Below are positions 44,853-53,656 of a stretch of DNA of 64,000 nucleotides, piece by piece. Position numbers and translations under genes: made by a program. The stretch's first letter is position 1; each line of letters begins with the position of its first letter. The stretch is from the NCBI RefSeq assembly GCF_900102185.1, contig NZ_LT629690.1, positions 62,001 to 126,000 of the forward strand, read 5' to 3'. Under the pieces are notes generated by a model. It worked only from the letters and a program-made list of their open reading frames with translations. It did no database searches and was not told where the DNA came from. This DNA comes from Terriglobus roseus (GTDB lineage Bacteria; Acidobacteriota; Terriglobia; Terriglobales; Acidobacteriaceae).

Positions 44853-45772
44853 CCACGTCTTCCTTCGTACACTTTCAAGTGCGTGTAAGCCGCGCCCAGC
44901 AGCGGCGCTTTCACACCATTAGCGCGAGCCAGCAGATCACCCAGGATGTGATCGGCTTCTACCGGCAAGCCCTTCGTCATATCGCGATACATGGATGACG
45001 TCAGTGTCGAACCAGCCTCGGTCATACGATGACCATGGCCTTTGACGAACTCCGCATCAGCGGGATGACTGTTTGCCGTGGCAATCGCAATAGCCTCATC
45101 CTGCACCGCAAGCGCCATCGCGACGCCATGTTCGCCTGTTGCAACGATCTCGCCAACATTGCCGCCACCCAGCACGCAGACCGCGCCCATGGTGGAGAGG
45201 ATCCACCACTTCTGCCACATGGTATCGATGATGTCTTTGGACAACACAAGCGTGATGCCGGGAACCGCAAACGTGTCGTGCAGCGCCTGCGCGCGTGTCG
45301 TCACAGTGCCGTCGATCTCGCCAAAGTTCATGTGATCCAGCTTCGTCATCTGACGAATAACGCCGTCAGGTTCCACATCGCAAACGATGCGCACGGAGCC
45401 GCCCATGACCTTCTCTTTGCCGAAGCGATGCGCCAGTGTGTCCAGGTGCCGCATGCCGTTCAGGATCGGCACAATCACAGTGTTGTCACCAACTGCGGGA
45501 GCGAAGTCGTTCATCGCGCTCTCCAGCGAGTACGCCTTCACGCTGATGATGACGACATCAAATGCGCCAGCGGACTTCAGTTCTTCCGCAGTGATTAGCT
45601 TCGGCTGCGAGAGTACAGCCTCACCGGCTGGCCCAGCAATGCGAAGTCCGTCACGCTGCAACTGTTCTTTGCGCTTGCCACGCACAAGAAACGTAACGTC
45701 GCGATCGGCGAGCGCCATGCGTCCACCAAAGTATCCGCCAGTGGCGCCGGCGCCCACCATCAGAATGCGCAT
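44849..45772 (-). CDS. panE: 2-dehydropantoate 2-reductase (ketopantoate reductase)
   Basis: NADPH-dependent enzyme (307 residues) of pantothenate/CoA synthesis. The Rossmann motif MRILMVGAGATGGYFGGRMALAD is followed by VIISVKAYSLESAM, VPILNGMRHLD, and the C-terminal ketopantoate-binding helical domain, with DIIDTMWQKWWILSTMGAV and TLTSSMYRDMTKGLPVEADHILG. Starts five bases after the rseP stop. The member could have another 2-keto acid as substrate, but the family call is firm. Confidence 0.92.
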   Translation of the reverse strand: MRILMVGAGATGGYFGGRMALADRDVTFLVRGKRKEQLQRDGLRIAGPAGEAVLSQPKLITAEELKSAGAFDVVIISVKAYSLESAMNDFAPAVGDNTVIVPILNGMRHLDTLAHRFGKEKVMGGSVRIVCDVEPDGVIRQMTKLDHMNFGEIDGTVTTRAQALHDTFAVPGITLVLSKDIIDTMWQKWWILSTMGAVCVLGGGNVGEIVATGEHGVAMALAVQDEAIAIATANSHPADAEFVKGHGHRMTEAGSTLTSSMYRDMTKGLPVEADHILGDLLARANGVKAPLLGAAYTHLKVYEGRRG

Positions 45773-45777
45773 TTGCG

Positions 45778-47205
45778 TTATCCCTTATGGCTGAAGATTG
45801 ACAGCTTGGTGATGTCGTTGAAGATCACGAACATCGCAAACAGAATGATGCAGACAAACGCCGCCTGGTAGATGCGCTCTTTCAACTGCGCATTCACATC
45901 GCGACGGATGATGCTTTCAATCACCAGGAACAGGATCATGCCGCCATCAAGGATGGGCATCGGCAACAGATTGAAGATGCCAAGGTTTAGGCTGATCGCA
46001 GCGGCCAGGCTCAATACAGTCCATGTGCCCATCTCGCGAGCCATGCCCACCTGCTGCGCAATGCCAACGGGGCCGCTCAGGTTGCGCACAGACACCTGGC
46101 GCTTGAACATGCCACTCAGCACATCGAACACCAGCGTGGAGTTCTTGGTGAAATCCTTCCAACCGGTTTTGATCGCAACGTTCATCGGCTGCTTGGTTGT
46201 TACAACCGGCGGCGCAATCACTCCAAAGCCCAGCTTGTAAGCCTGTGTACCGTTCGGTCCGGGTGTAAGACGCGGCGTAATGGGAACTCGCAGTGTTTCG
46301 CCCTTGCGATCGATCGTGAGCATCACCGCACGGCCATCCACGTCGTTCAGATAGGCGCTGGTGGCCTCCGTGCCATGGAAGCTATGGCCATCAATGGCCA
46401 TGATCTTGTCGCCCTTCTGCAGACCCGCACGTGCAGCAGGCGTGGTGCTATCGGGCAGATCGTTAATCACCACAGGGCCTTCCTGCGGACGCGGCACAAG
46501 ACCCAGCACCATGGAAACATCTTCAGGGCCAAAGTCTTCCGGCTTACCGGTGTAGTTGATGGGCAGTTTCGTGTCGACGCGGTGGCCGTTATGGATGTAC
46601 GAGAAGGGAAGCGTCTGCCCCGCCTTCAAACCGCTGAACATCATCACGTCCTGCCATGTGGGATTCGTGATGCCGTCGAAACGCACAATCTGATCGCCCA
46701 CCTGGATACCGGTTTTTGCTGCAGCCGAATTGGCCACAACGTAATCCAGTTCGCCACGATCCTGCAGATACTCAATGGTCTCGTGGTGGAAGTGCGCAAC
46801 GATGGTGAAAACAAAAATCGCCAGGATGAAGTTGGCGATCGGACCCGCCAGGGCAATCACCATGCGCTGCCAGCGCGGCTTCGCGTTGAAGTTGCCAGAG
46901 TCTTCACCCGGCCGACCGGAGTGTAAAGCGCCGTCAGGAGAATTGGGTTCGATGCTTTCGCTGGGCGCCGTCTGGATCATGTCCATTTCGGTTTCGCCCG
47001 TCATCTTCACGTATCCGCCAATGGGCAGCGCGCACACTTTGTAGTCGGTGCCGTTATGCACATAGCCAAACAGCCGCTTGCCCATACCGATGGAGAATGC
47101 CTCCACGCGGACGCCGAAGAGCTTCGCCGCGGCAAAGTGACCGAACTCGTGAACCAGGACCATAACGCCCAGGATTACGAGGAAATAAATAATGGTGATG
47201 AGCAT
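45778..47205 (-). CDS. rseP: Site-2 intramembrane metalloprotease RseP
   Basis: Zinc protease of the inner membrane that cuts anti-sigma factors or signal remnants inside the bilayer. About 475 residues from ATG 47205, aligned with the family start; a TTG at 47220 is possible. The first helix carries the HExxH site in MVLVHEFGHFAAAK. Two PDZ domains follow (KTGIQVGDQIVRFDG and ARAGLQKGDKIMAIDGHSF). The last helix pair has LPMPILDGGMILF, the LDG motif that supplies the third zinc ligand. It lies 110 bases after dxr and five before panE. Confidence 0.94.
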   Translation of the reverse strand: MLITIIYFLVILGVMVLVHEFGHFAAAKLFGVRVEAFSIGMGKRLFGYVHNGTDYKVCALPIGGYVKMTGETEMDMIQTAPSESIEPNSPDGALHSGRPGEDSGNFNAKPRWQRMVIALAGPIANFILAIFVFTIVAHFHHETIEYLQDRGELDYVVANSAAAKTGIQVGDQIVRFDGITNPTWQDVMMFSGLKAGQTLPFSYIHNGHRVDTKLPINYTGKPEDFGPEDVSMVLGLVPRPQEGPVVINDLPDSTTPAARAGLQKGDKIMAIDGHSFHGTEATSAYLNDVDGRAVMLTIDRKGETLRVPITPRLTPGPNGTQAYKLGFGVIAPPVVTTKQPMNVAIKTGWKDFTKNSTLVFDVLSGMFKRQVSVRNLSGPVGIAQQVGMAREMGTWTVLSLAAAISLNLGIFNLLPMPILDGGMILFLVIESIIRRDVNAQLKERIYQAAFVCIILFAMFVIFNDITKLSIFSHKG

Positions 47206-47315
47206 TTCGCCGATGTGCAACAGACCCTCTCGAACTACGCCCGACCGGCACTAAAACTGACCGAGCAACATGAAGTTTAGACGTTTTGTGGTGCGTGTTT
47301 GTTCCCTGTACGGCC

Positions 47316-48488
47316 TTAGGCGCGTGACAGCATCTCCGATGCCACCAGGCGTGCATTTTCTCGTGCGGCAGCGTCGGCTTGTAGAACTTCGGCAATTGTC
47401 GCAGGATTAGCCGCTGGTGTCCGTTCCAATACGCGTTCAATCGTGCGCGGAATACCAAGAAAGGGTAGATCGCCGTTCAGAAATGCCGCAACAGCAATCT
47501 CGTCGGCGGCGTTCAGGGCAATGCAGTGCGACGGGCCGGCTTCCGCAGCTTCATACGCCAACCGCAGGCAAGGGAAGCGCTCAAAGTCCGGCTGCTGGAA
47601 ATCCAGTTGCGCCAGCGCGGCCATATCGAACGTCAGTTCGCTGGGAACGCGTTCCGGATAAGCCATCGCATAAAGAATCGGCAAACGCATATCCGTAACG
47701 GAGAGCTGCGCCAGGATGCTGCCGTCCACATACTCCACCAGTGAATGAATGGTGGATTGCGGATGGATCGTGACCTTCACCTTGTTCGCAGGCAGATCAA
47801 AAAGGCGGCAGGCCTCAATAATCTCCAACCCCTTGTTCAGCATGGTGGCGCTATCAATCGTGATGCGCTGTCCCATAACCCACGTGGGATGCTTGAGCGC
47901 CTGCGCGGGCGTAATGTTTTCAAAGTCCTTCAGCGGCGTATTGCGGAAAGGGCCACCGCTGGCGGTCAACCATATCTGCTTGACTTCGTTGGTCGTTCCG
48001 GCGCGCATGGCCTGATGAATGGCATTGTGCTCGCTGTCGATGGGCAGAATCGTGACGTTGTTCTTCTTCGCCGCCGCAATGATCAATTCGCCCGCAGCCA
48101 CCATCGCTTCTTTATTGGCAAGCCCAATCGTCTTACCCGCATTCACAGCGGCATAGGTCGCTTCCAGACCGGCGACACCAACAATGGCGCTAACAACAAA
48201 ACTCACTTCCGGCAGCGTCGCCACGCGCACAGTGCCTGCAGTCCCGTAGACCACTTCCGTGCCGGTAATGCCTGCAGCCTTCAGCTTTTGCGTCAGTTGT
48301 GTGGCCAGCTCTTCCGTGGCAACGGACATCACCTGTGGGCGCCAGCGTGCAGCCTGCTGATAAGCAAGGTCCAGGTTCGTTCCGGCAGCGAGTGAGACCA
48401 CGCGATAACGCTCCGGGTAGCGCTCGCAAATGTCCAGGGTGCTGGTTCCAATAGAGCCGGTGGAACCGAGAATAGCGATGTTTTTCAT
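47316..48488 (-). CDS. dxr: 1-deoxy-D-xylulose-5-phosphate reductoisomerase
   Basis: Second enzyme of the MEP isoprenoid pathway, NADPH-dependent and Mn/Mg-dependent. The roughly 390-residue protein begins with the Rossmann IAILGSTGSIGTSTLDI. Metal and substrate residues are in LPIDSEHNAIHQ and LTASGGPFRN, with MGQRITIDSATMLNKGLEIIEA and the flexible loop VTIHPQSTIHSLVEYVDGS. ATG 48488 follows a GTG at 48491. First gene of the dxr-rseP-panE-DHH set. Confidence 0.97.
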   Translation of the reverse strand: MKNIAILGSTGSIGTSTLDICERYPERYRVVSLAAGTNLDLAYQQAARWRPQVMSVATEELATQLTQKLKAAGITGTEVVYGTAGTVRVATLPEVSFVVSAIVGVAGLEATYAAVNAGKTIGLANKEAMVAAGELIIAAAKKNNVTILPIDSEHNAIHQAMRAGTTNEVKQIWLTASGGPFRNTPLKDFENITPAQALKHPTWVMGQRITIDSATMLNKGLEIIEACRLFDLPANKVKVTIHPQSTIHSLVEYVDGSILAQLSVTDMRLPILYAMAYPERVPSELTFDMAALAQLDFQQPDFERFPCLRLAYEAAEAGPSHCIALNAADEIAVAAFLNGDLPFLGIPRTIERVLERTPAANPATIAEVLQADAAARENARLVASEMLSRA

Positions 48489-48550
48489 CACCTTTCATTT
48501 TCTCAGATAGCCAATGCCTACGGGTGCTATCGTTCGTGGGCGAGGTGCAA

Positions 48551-49015
48551 ATGGCTGCACGCGGTTGCTGGAGTCCGGGCACGGTCATCCTGGTGGCAAC
48601 ACTCCTTTGCGGAACCCTGGATATCGCAGATGCTGCAATCTTTACCCTCGCCCACGGACATGATCCGCTCGTGATGCTGCGCTCCATCGCCGCCTGCCTG
48701 CTGGGCCCAGGCGCAATGCGCGGCGGTTACGCTATGTCATTCGTCGGCTTGGGCTTGCATTTTCTGATTGCTGCCTTCTGGGCCAGCTTTTACGTTCTGG
48801 TGGTTGGTCAGGTGTCCGTCGCGCGCCGTTACCCGCTTGCAGCAGGCGTTATCTACGGTCTGTTGATTTACCTGGTGATGAACTACGTCGTGTTGCCGCA
48901 CACGGCACTCCATATTCCGCTTCCAAAAGGCGGTCTCGGCATGGTGAACGGCTTGCTGGCCCTCATGCTGCTCTTCGGTGTTCCAGTCAGTCTGCTCAAT
49001 CGCAAACGTTGCTGA
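48551..49015 (+). CDS. Small integral membrane protein, function unknown
   Basis: A 154-residue protein with about four transmembrane helices (VILVATLLCGTLDIADAAIFTL, MSFVGLGLHFLIAAFWASFYVLVV, LAAGVIYGLLIYLVMNYVVLP, MVNGLLALMLLFGVPVSLL), typical of uncharacterised DUF1440-like acidobacterial/bacterial families. ATG 48551 has GAGGT in front; an upstream GTG at 48524 is possible. It diverges from dxr and is followed by the HU gene in the same direction, with a gap of 162 bases that should hold the HU promoter. Confidence 0.65.
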   Translation: MAARGCWSPGTVILVATLLCGTLDIADAAIFTLAHGHDPLVMLRSIAACLLGPGAMRGGYAMSFVGLGLHFLIAAFWASFYVLVVGQVSVARRYPLAAGVIYGLLIYLVMNYVVLPHTALHIPLPKGGLGMVNGLLALMLLFGVPVSLLNRKRC

Positions 49016-49177
49016 TCGGTCCCGGGTTTTCCTCACGTGGGTCCCCTGATCTCCCGTAGTTTCTTCACGATCGTTTAAGTTGGCGTGACCTCTTGGCGCG
49101 CCGTCCGGTGTACACTCCATGCATCCGCGTGTGATATCGCGGCCAGGCAGACAGGGTTTCGTAAGGAGGCATCCCGT

Positions 49178-49468
49178 ATGACCAAGGCAGATCTTGTGGA
49201 TGGCGTGACCGCCTCCGGCGACCTTACCCGCCGCGACGGCGAAGTGATTGTGGATACATTCTTCGAAGGCATCATTGATGCCATCCGTGGCGATGAGAAA
49301 GTGGAGATCCGTGGTTTCGGATCGTTCCGCATCCGCCAGCGGAATGCGCGCATCGGACGCAATCCAAAGACAGGCGACAAAGTAGAGGTGCCCGCCAAGC
49401 GCGTGCCTTACTTCAAGCCGTCTAAGGAACTACGCGATCTGGTCAACGCCGCCGAACCAACCACTTAA
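49178..49468 (+). CDS. HU/IHF-family DNA-binding protein
   Basis: A 96-residue nucleoid protein that bends DNA as a dimer. It begins MTKADLVDGVTASGDLTRR, has VEIRGFGSFRIRQRNARIGRNPKTGDKVEVPAKRV as the DNA-binding arms, and ends KELRDLVNA. The arm sequence GRNPKTG is shared with IHF as well as HU. Start ATG 49178 is preceded by a strong TAAGGAGG. Its TAA shares a TTAA palindrome with the stop codon of the convergent YbgC gene. Confidence 0.95.
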   Translation: MTKADLVDGVTASGDLTRRDGEVIVDTFFEGIIDAIRGDEKVEIRGFGSFRIRQRNARIGRNPKTGDKVEVPAKRVPYFKPSKELRDLVNAAEPTT

Positions 49469-49896
49469 ACTTCCTTTTCCAGCAACTTGCGAAACGCCTG
49501 GGCGTAGGGCTCAGGCAACTCGCGTTTCGTCATCTCGCGGCTTACCACCACGTGGCTCGTTGAGCCTTCGCACAGTAGTTTCCCGTCTTCCACCCGCACA
49601 ACCTCATAGGCCATCTTTAAGACTGGGCCGCGCATGGCTGTAATACGCGTGCGCACTGCGATTTCGTCGTCGTAACGAGCCGATGCGCGATAGCGCGCTT
49701 CCACGCTGACGACTGCGATAAGGCAGCCGTGATCTCTCTCCAGGTCAGCATAGGCAAGCCCCAGCGAACGCATCAGCTCCACGCGCCCCACCTCAAACCA
49801 GATCAGGTAGTTGGCGTGATAAACCACGCCCATCTGATCGGTTTCGGCATAGCGGACACGGAGACGGGCTTCGGCGTGGAAGGGTTGTTGCGGCAT
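49465..49896 (-). CDS. YbgC-type acyl-CoA thioesterase
   Basis: A 143-residue hot-dog-fold thioesterase hydrolysing short- to medium-chain acyl-CoA or acyl-ACP. The N-terminus has RVRYAETDQMGVVYHANYLIWFEVGR, in which Asp and His are catalytic in 4-hydroxybenzoyl-CoA thioesterase-type enzymes. In other bacteria this family is part of the Tol-Pal cluster, but no tol genes are near here. Its end overlaps the HU end by four bases (shared TTAA). Confidence 0.9.
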   Translation of the reverse strand: MPQQPFHAEARLRVRYAETDQMGVVYHANYLIWFEVGRVELMRSLGLAYADLERDHGCLIAVVSVEARYRASARYDDEIAVRTRITAMRGPVLKMAYEVVRVEDGKLLCEGSTSHVVVSREMTKRELPEPYAQAFRKLLEKEV

Positions 49897-49905
49897 AGGT
49901 TAAGT

Positions 49906-50526
49906 CTAACGGTGTAGCAGCGTTTCGCTTGTGACGGTGCTCACACCGGCCGCCTGCCATCTCTTGGTCATCTCCGTCATCGATTGCGGATCGATTCCCC
50001 GCACCGCATCCGTAATCACCGTGATGTTGAAGCCAAACTGCTTGCCATCCAGGGCAGAGAAGCCCACGCAGTAATCCCACGCAAGGCCGCACAGGTAGAG
50101 GTTGGTGACTCCCTTATCGCGGAAGTACCCAGCCAGACCGGTAGATGTGGTGTGATCGTTTTCCAGAAAAGCAGAGTAAGAGTCGATATCGCGCCGAAAC
50201 CCTTTGCGTAGAACCATCCCCGCATGAGGCAGTTCCAGATCAGGCGACAGCTCCGCCCCGGCGCTTTCCTGGATCGTGTGGTCTGGCCAAAGTGCCTGTG
50301 TTCCATAAGCAGCCTCAACGGTCTCCACAAATGCCTGCTTCCCGTGCGTCGACGCGAACGAGATGTGGCCCGCCGGGTGCCAATCCTGCGTCAGGGCAAT
50401 CTCAGCAAATTTTTTGCCCAAGCGGTTGATCACGGGAATCACTTCTTCACCTTGGGGAACAGCCAGCGAACCACCCGTGAGAAAGTCCCTCTGAACGTCA
50501 ATAACCAGCAGCGCATCCTGTGACAT
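49906..50526 (-). CDS. pncA: Nicotinamidase (PncA-like)
   Basis: Hydrolyses nicotinamide to nicotinate for NAD salvage. The 206-residue protein has the catalytic Asp in LLVIDVQRDFLTGG, the metal-binding DWHPAGHISFAS, Lys in MVLRKGFRRD, and the nucleophile Cys in YLCGLAWDYCVGFSA. Start ATG 50526 gives the family N-terminus (SQDALLVIDVQ); the longer open frame from 50595 is not needed. Nine bases separate it from the YbgC start on the same strand. Confidence 0.94.
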   Translation of the reverse strand: MSQDALLVIDVQRDFLTGGSLAVPQGEEVIPVINRLGKKFAEIALTQDWHPAGHISFASTHGKQAFVETVEAAYGTQALWPDHTIQESAGAELSPDLELPHAGMVLRKGFRRDIDSYSAFLENDHTTSTGLAGYFRDKGVTNLYLCGLAWDYCVGFSALDGKQFGFNITVITDAVRGIDPQSMTEMTKRWQAAGVSTVTSETLLHR

Positions 50527-50813
50527 GTCCGGCACGATCCTTTGCGTTTCTAAGCTTTGTTTTTGATTCTCTGCTTCATCACGTCGATGCGCCACAGTGC
50601 GTCGCTGCGTCTTCCACTTACACGGTTACAGCGGCGGGGCATAGTTACTTGTTTGGTTCCTTTCCGGTTTTCTTCTGGAATTCGGGGGTATTTCTGGCGG
50701 TTCCCCCTTGACTTACCAGTTACCCCGTATCAGAGTAGGAACATCGCGGTCGTTCTTTATCGGACGTGCGCGATATGGGGCCTTGCTCTGGCACCCATCC
50801 GCTACAAGACAAT
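50527..50813. other. Non-coding gap between pncA and the XRE regulator
   Basis: About 287 bases between divergent genes. I see a TTGACT (50709-50714) without a convincing -10 partner at standard spacing, and T-rich and C-rich stretches. No RNA gene, riboswitch or repeat is evident. Confidence 0.4.
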
Positions 50814-51356
50814 ATGGCAACCATGATGGCACCCGTCGAACAGCGGGAGGTACTTCGTTGCGATCACTGCAGCCTGGTTCAGTTCCGGTCTGCAAACTCG
50901 CTTTGCCGCAAGTGCCGCAAGCCCCTGGATGTGGAAGAGCCTGAGCCGGTTGCGGCTCCCGCGCTTTCACTGGTTCCGCCGGCTGCACAGTCGTCGGACG
51001 ACAGCGGTTTGCAGGTGGCTACCGCAGTGCGCGATCTGCGTCGCGTACGCAACCTGAGCCAGCGTCAGCTTGCTGGCCGCATGAACGTCCCCCGCACCTA
51101 TATCAGCAAGATTGAGAACGGCAAGGCGATGCCGACCCTCAGCAGCCTGGAGCGTCTGGCCAGGGCTCTGCAGGTGGACATCAGCGCCCTTCTGCGCGAC
51201 GCAAAGACGCGTCACAAGGACGAAGCTGCTGTTCTGATGGCAGATCCGTTCCTGGCAGAGATCGCTCAGTTCTGCTCGCAACTGGACGCGCTACAGAAGT
51301 CGATCTTCCTGAACCATGTGCGCGAACTGGCCAGTGGCCGTCGCCGGATGGCTTAG
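50814..51356 (+). CDS. XRE-family transcriptional regulator with N-terminal zinc ribbon
   Basis: A 180-residue regulator. The N-terminal 30 residues form a four-cysteine zinc ribbon (CDHCSLVQFRSANSLCRKC), then a Pro/Ala linker, then a Cro/C1-type helix-turn-helix (VRDLRRVRNLSQRQLAGRMNVPRTYISKIENGKAMPTLSSLERLA). The C-terminal region (MADPFLAEIAQFCSQLD) is helical. The ribbon-HTH joining is not a common layout. Start ATG 50814 is favoured, with 50775 and 50766 upstream as alternatives. It precedes uppS by 121 bases in the same direction, but with a plausible uppS promoter between; target genes unknown. Confidence 0.85.
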   Translation: MATMMAPVEQREVLRCDHCSLVQFRSANSLCRKCRKPLDVEEPEPVAAPALSLVPPAAQSSDDSGLQVATAVRDLRRVRNLSQRQLAGRMNVPRTYISKIENGKAMPTLSSLERLARALQVDISALLRDAKTRHKDEAAVLMADPFLAEIAQFCSQLDALQKSIFLNHVRELASGRRRMA

Positions 51357-51477
51357 GAACCTGACTTTTCGCGACTTCTCTCTCCTCGGCACCGCGCTCA
51401 GGTCGATTGCTTCATTGCAACGGCCTGAGCGGACGTGCTACGGTCGAGCGGTAGCGAATCTTCCGGAGTAGAAACCC

Positions 51478-52371
51478 TTGCCACTGACCCAGCCCTTGCG
51501 TATCCACGAGCTTTCCCCTGAGGAACTCGAGGTGTATCGCACGCTGGATCCGTCCCGCATCCCGGAACATGTTGCCATCATTATGGATGGCAACGGCCGC
51601 TGGGCAGGCAAGCGCGCCATGAAGCGCTTCCTCGGCCATCAGCAGGGTGCTGAGAGTGTTCAGTTCGTGGTGGAAACAGCATCACGCATCAATCTTCCGT
51701 TCCTCACGCTGTATGCGTTTTCGCTTGAAAACAATCTGCGACGCCCCAAGGCGGAAGTCAGCTTCCTGATGAAGCTGCTGAAGAATTATCTGGTCAGCAA
51801 TGTAAAGCGCATGCAGGACAACAATGTCCGCATGAACTACATTGGCCGCACCCATGAACTGCCGGAAGAAGTGCAGGAAACCATGAAGTGGGCGCAGGCG
51901 GAGACCGCAAAGAACACCGGCACCACGCTCACACTGGCGCTCAATTACGGTTCGCGTGCAGAGATTGTGGACGCAACGCGTTCCATCCTGCGCGATCTGA
52001 TGGAAGAAGCGCACCGGCGCGGCTGCTCTGTAGAAGATCTGTTAAGCGTGCAGGGCGGCGTCGAATCCATCGACGACGAAACCATGTCGCACCACATGTA
52101 CACGCGCAACATGCCCGACCCGGATCTACTGATCCGTACCAGCGGCGAGATGCGCATCTCCAACTACCTTCTCTGGCAAATCGCGTACTCAGAGTTGTTC
52201 GTCACAGACCGCCTGTGGCCGGACTTCCGCGGTGTACACCTGCTGGAAGGCATCGCAGCGTTCCAACAGCGCAGCCGCCGCTTTGGCGGTTTGGATACAG
52301 AATTCACCGACGAAACGTTACCTGATCCTCAAATGCCGCAGGCCGCAACGCCGGAGATGGTTAGCCGCTAG
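51478..52371 (+). CDS. uppS: Undecaprenyl diphosphate synthase / isoprenyl transferase
   Basis: Cis-prenyltransferase extending farnesyl diphosphate with IPP to the C55 carrier for cell wall and O-antigen synthesis. The 297-residue protein has VAIIMDGNGRWAGKRAM (the first catalytic motif), FSLENNLRRPKAEV, ALNYGSRAEIVDA, and the C-terminal PDLLIRTSGEMRISNYLLWQIAYSEL and WPDF. The start appears to be TTG 51478, with GGAG ahead. A short gene (52375-52716) starts four bases after its stop. Confidence 0.95.
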   Translation: MPLTQPLRIHELSPEELEVYRTLDPSRIPEHVAIIMDGNGRWAGKRAMKRFLGHQQGAESVQFVVETASRINLPFLTLYAFSLENNLRRPKAEVSFLMKLLKNYLVSNVKRMQDNNVRMNYIGRTHELPEEVQETMKWAQAETAKNTGTTLTLALNYGSRAEIVDATRSILRDLMEEAHRRGCSVEDLLSVQGGVESIDDETMSHHMYTRNMPDPDLLIRTSGEMRISNYLLWQIAYSELFVTDRLWPDFRGVHLLEGIAAFQQRSRRFGGLDTEFTDETLPDPQMPQAATPEMVSR

Positions 52372-52374
52372 CCG

Positions 52375-52716
52375 ATGCGGACGCTCGACCGCATCCTCGG
52401 CTGGGTTCTCGTCGGCTGCAGTCTGGCGCTATTCGTCCTTCTGCACCGCTCATACTCAGGAACTGCTGAACCACTCGTTCTAAGCACCACGCTCTGCGGG
52501 CTCCTCTTGGGTTCCATGAACCTGATGCGAGCCGAACGCCCCCACGATCGCACACTCGCAAAGGTTTGCGTCGCAGGCAATGCGTTTTTCGCCGTTTTGC
52601 TCGGTGCTCTGGCGCGTGCCACAGAGAATCTTCCCCTGCCGCTGACCTTGGCAGCTGTTTGTGTGGCCCTCTTGCTACTCAGCATGCGAACACGCCGACG
52701 CAGCCGCCCGATGTAA
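52375..52716 (+). CDS. Small membrane protein between uppS and cdsA
   Basis: A 113-residue protein with about four hydrophobic segments (ILGWVLVGCSLALFVLLH, LVLSTTLCGLLLGSMNLM, VCVAGNAFFAVLLGALAR, LPLTLAAVCVALLLLSM) and a basic C-terminal tail. I recognise no family. It is spaced four bases from uppS and 23 from cdsA, clearly in the same operon. Confidence 0.65.
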   Translation: MRTLDRILGWVLVGCSLALFVLLHRSYSGTAEPLVLSTTLCGLLLGSMNLMRAERPHDRTLAKVCVAGNAFFAVLLGALARATENLPLPLTLAAVCVALLLLSMRTRRRSRPM

Positions 52717-52738
52717 AGGGTATTCTCAACACTGGCCT

Positions 52739-53593
52739 ATGAAGAGAATCCTTACTGCCACGGTCCTGATCGCCCTCGTGTTTGGGTTGATCTTCTGGGG
52801 AAATCAGCTTGCTTTGATCGTCATGTCAGCGCTGGCGGCGCTGCTGGCCGCGTATGAATACGTGGCGCTGACGCGAGCAGGCGATGAAGTGGTTCCTGCA
52901 TGGTGGTTGCTCCCCGCCGTGGCTCTGCTGTTCGTGGTGACGTACTGGCGTCCTCTCGATTCGCCGCTTCCCGTGTTAAGCGCGCTCGGCCTCAGCCTGT
53001 TGACCATCGTCGCCTTTCGCGAAGCAAAGAGCGGGCATCTAGAACGCGTTCTTCCAATCGCCGCCGCAGGCTTTTTCGGCCTCATCTACATCGCCTATCC
53101 GTTGACGCTCCTGCCGCAAATCGAGGCAAAGGAAAACGGCCCCACACTGCTGATCTTCCTCATGCTCGTGGTTTGGACAGGAGACATCGCCGCGCTCTAC
53201 ATCGGCAAGGCATTCGGCAAACACAAGCTCGCTCCAGCACTCAGCCCCAACAAAACACAGGAAGGCGCACTGGCATCCATCGCCGGTTCGGTGCTGATTG
53301 CAGCGATCCTGGCAGGCGTATGCGAACTCTTCGGTCGCCGCGGCAGCACCCTGCTACACATCTCCGAGCCTCTCTGGCAAACGCTTCTGCTCGCAGCACT
53401 GGTCAACGTAGCAGCCCAGGTAGGCGATCTGCTCGAAAGCGCACTGAAGCGCGGCGTCGGTGTAAAGGACTCCGGCGCAATGCTGCCAGGACACGGGGGC
53501 ATCCTCGATCGCATCGACGCGCTGCTCGTAGCTGCGCCAGTGCTCTGGTACCTACTCCTTCTCAAAGACGCCGCAGGATTCGGCGGATTCTAG
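52739..53593 (+). CDS. cdsA: Phosphatidate cytidylyltransferase
   Basis: Makes CDP-diacylglycerol from phosphatidate and CTP, the branch point of phospholipid synthesis. The 284-residue integral membrane protein has about eight helices and the C-terminal signature VKDSGAMLPGHGGILDRIDALL. The frame opens at 52661, but ATG 52739 gives the normal N-terminus. It lies between the small gene and proline dehydrogenase in the uppS operon. Its product precedes the PlsY/GpsA steps at 62.3-63.9 kb in the same pathway. Confidence 0.94.
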   Translation: MKRILTATVLIALVFGLIFWGNQLALIVMSALAALLAAYEYVALTRAGDEVVPAWWLLPAVALLFVVTYWRPLDSPLPVLSALGLSLLTIVAFREAKSGHLERVLPIAAAGFFGLIYIAYPLTLLPQIEAKENGPTLLIFLMLVVWTGDIAALYIGKAFGKHKLAPALSPNKTQEGALASIAGSVLIAAILAGVCELFGRRGSTLLHISEPLWQTLLLAALVNVAAQVGDLLESALKRGVGVKDSGAMLPGHGGILDRIDALLVAAPVLWYLLLLKDAAGFGGF

Positions 53594-53656
53594 CGACCTC
53601 GCAGCCGGGCATGCGTGAGCTAACATGCCCGCCCCTGCGATAAACTTTTGATAAAG

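Noticed and set aside
49079-49116. TTGGCG and TACACT before the HU gene as a promoter
   Set aside because: The spacing is 12 or 25 bases, outside the usual range; only the TACACT could be a -10 element.
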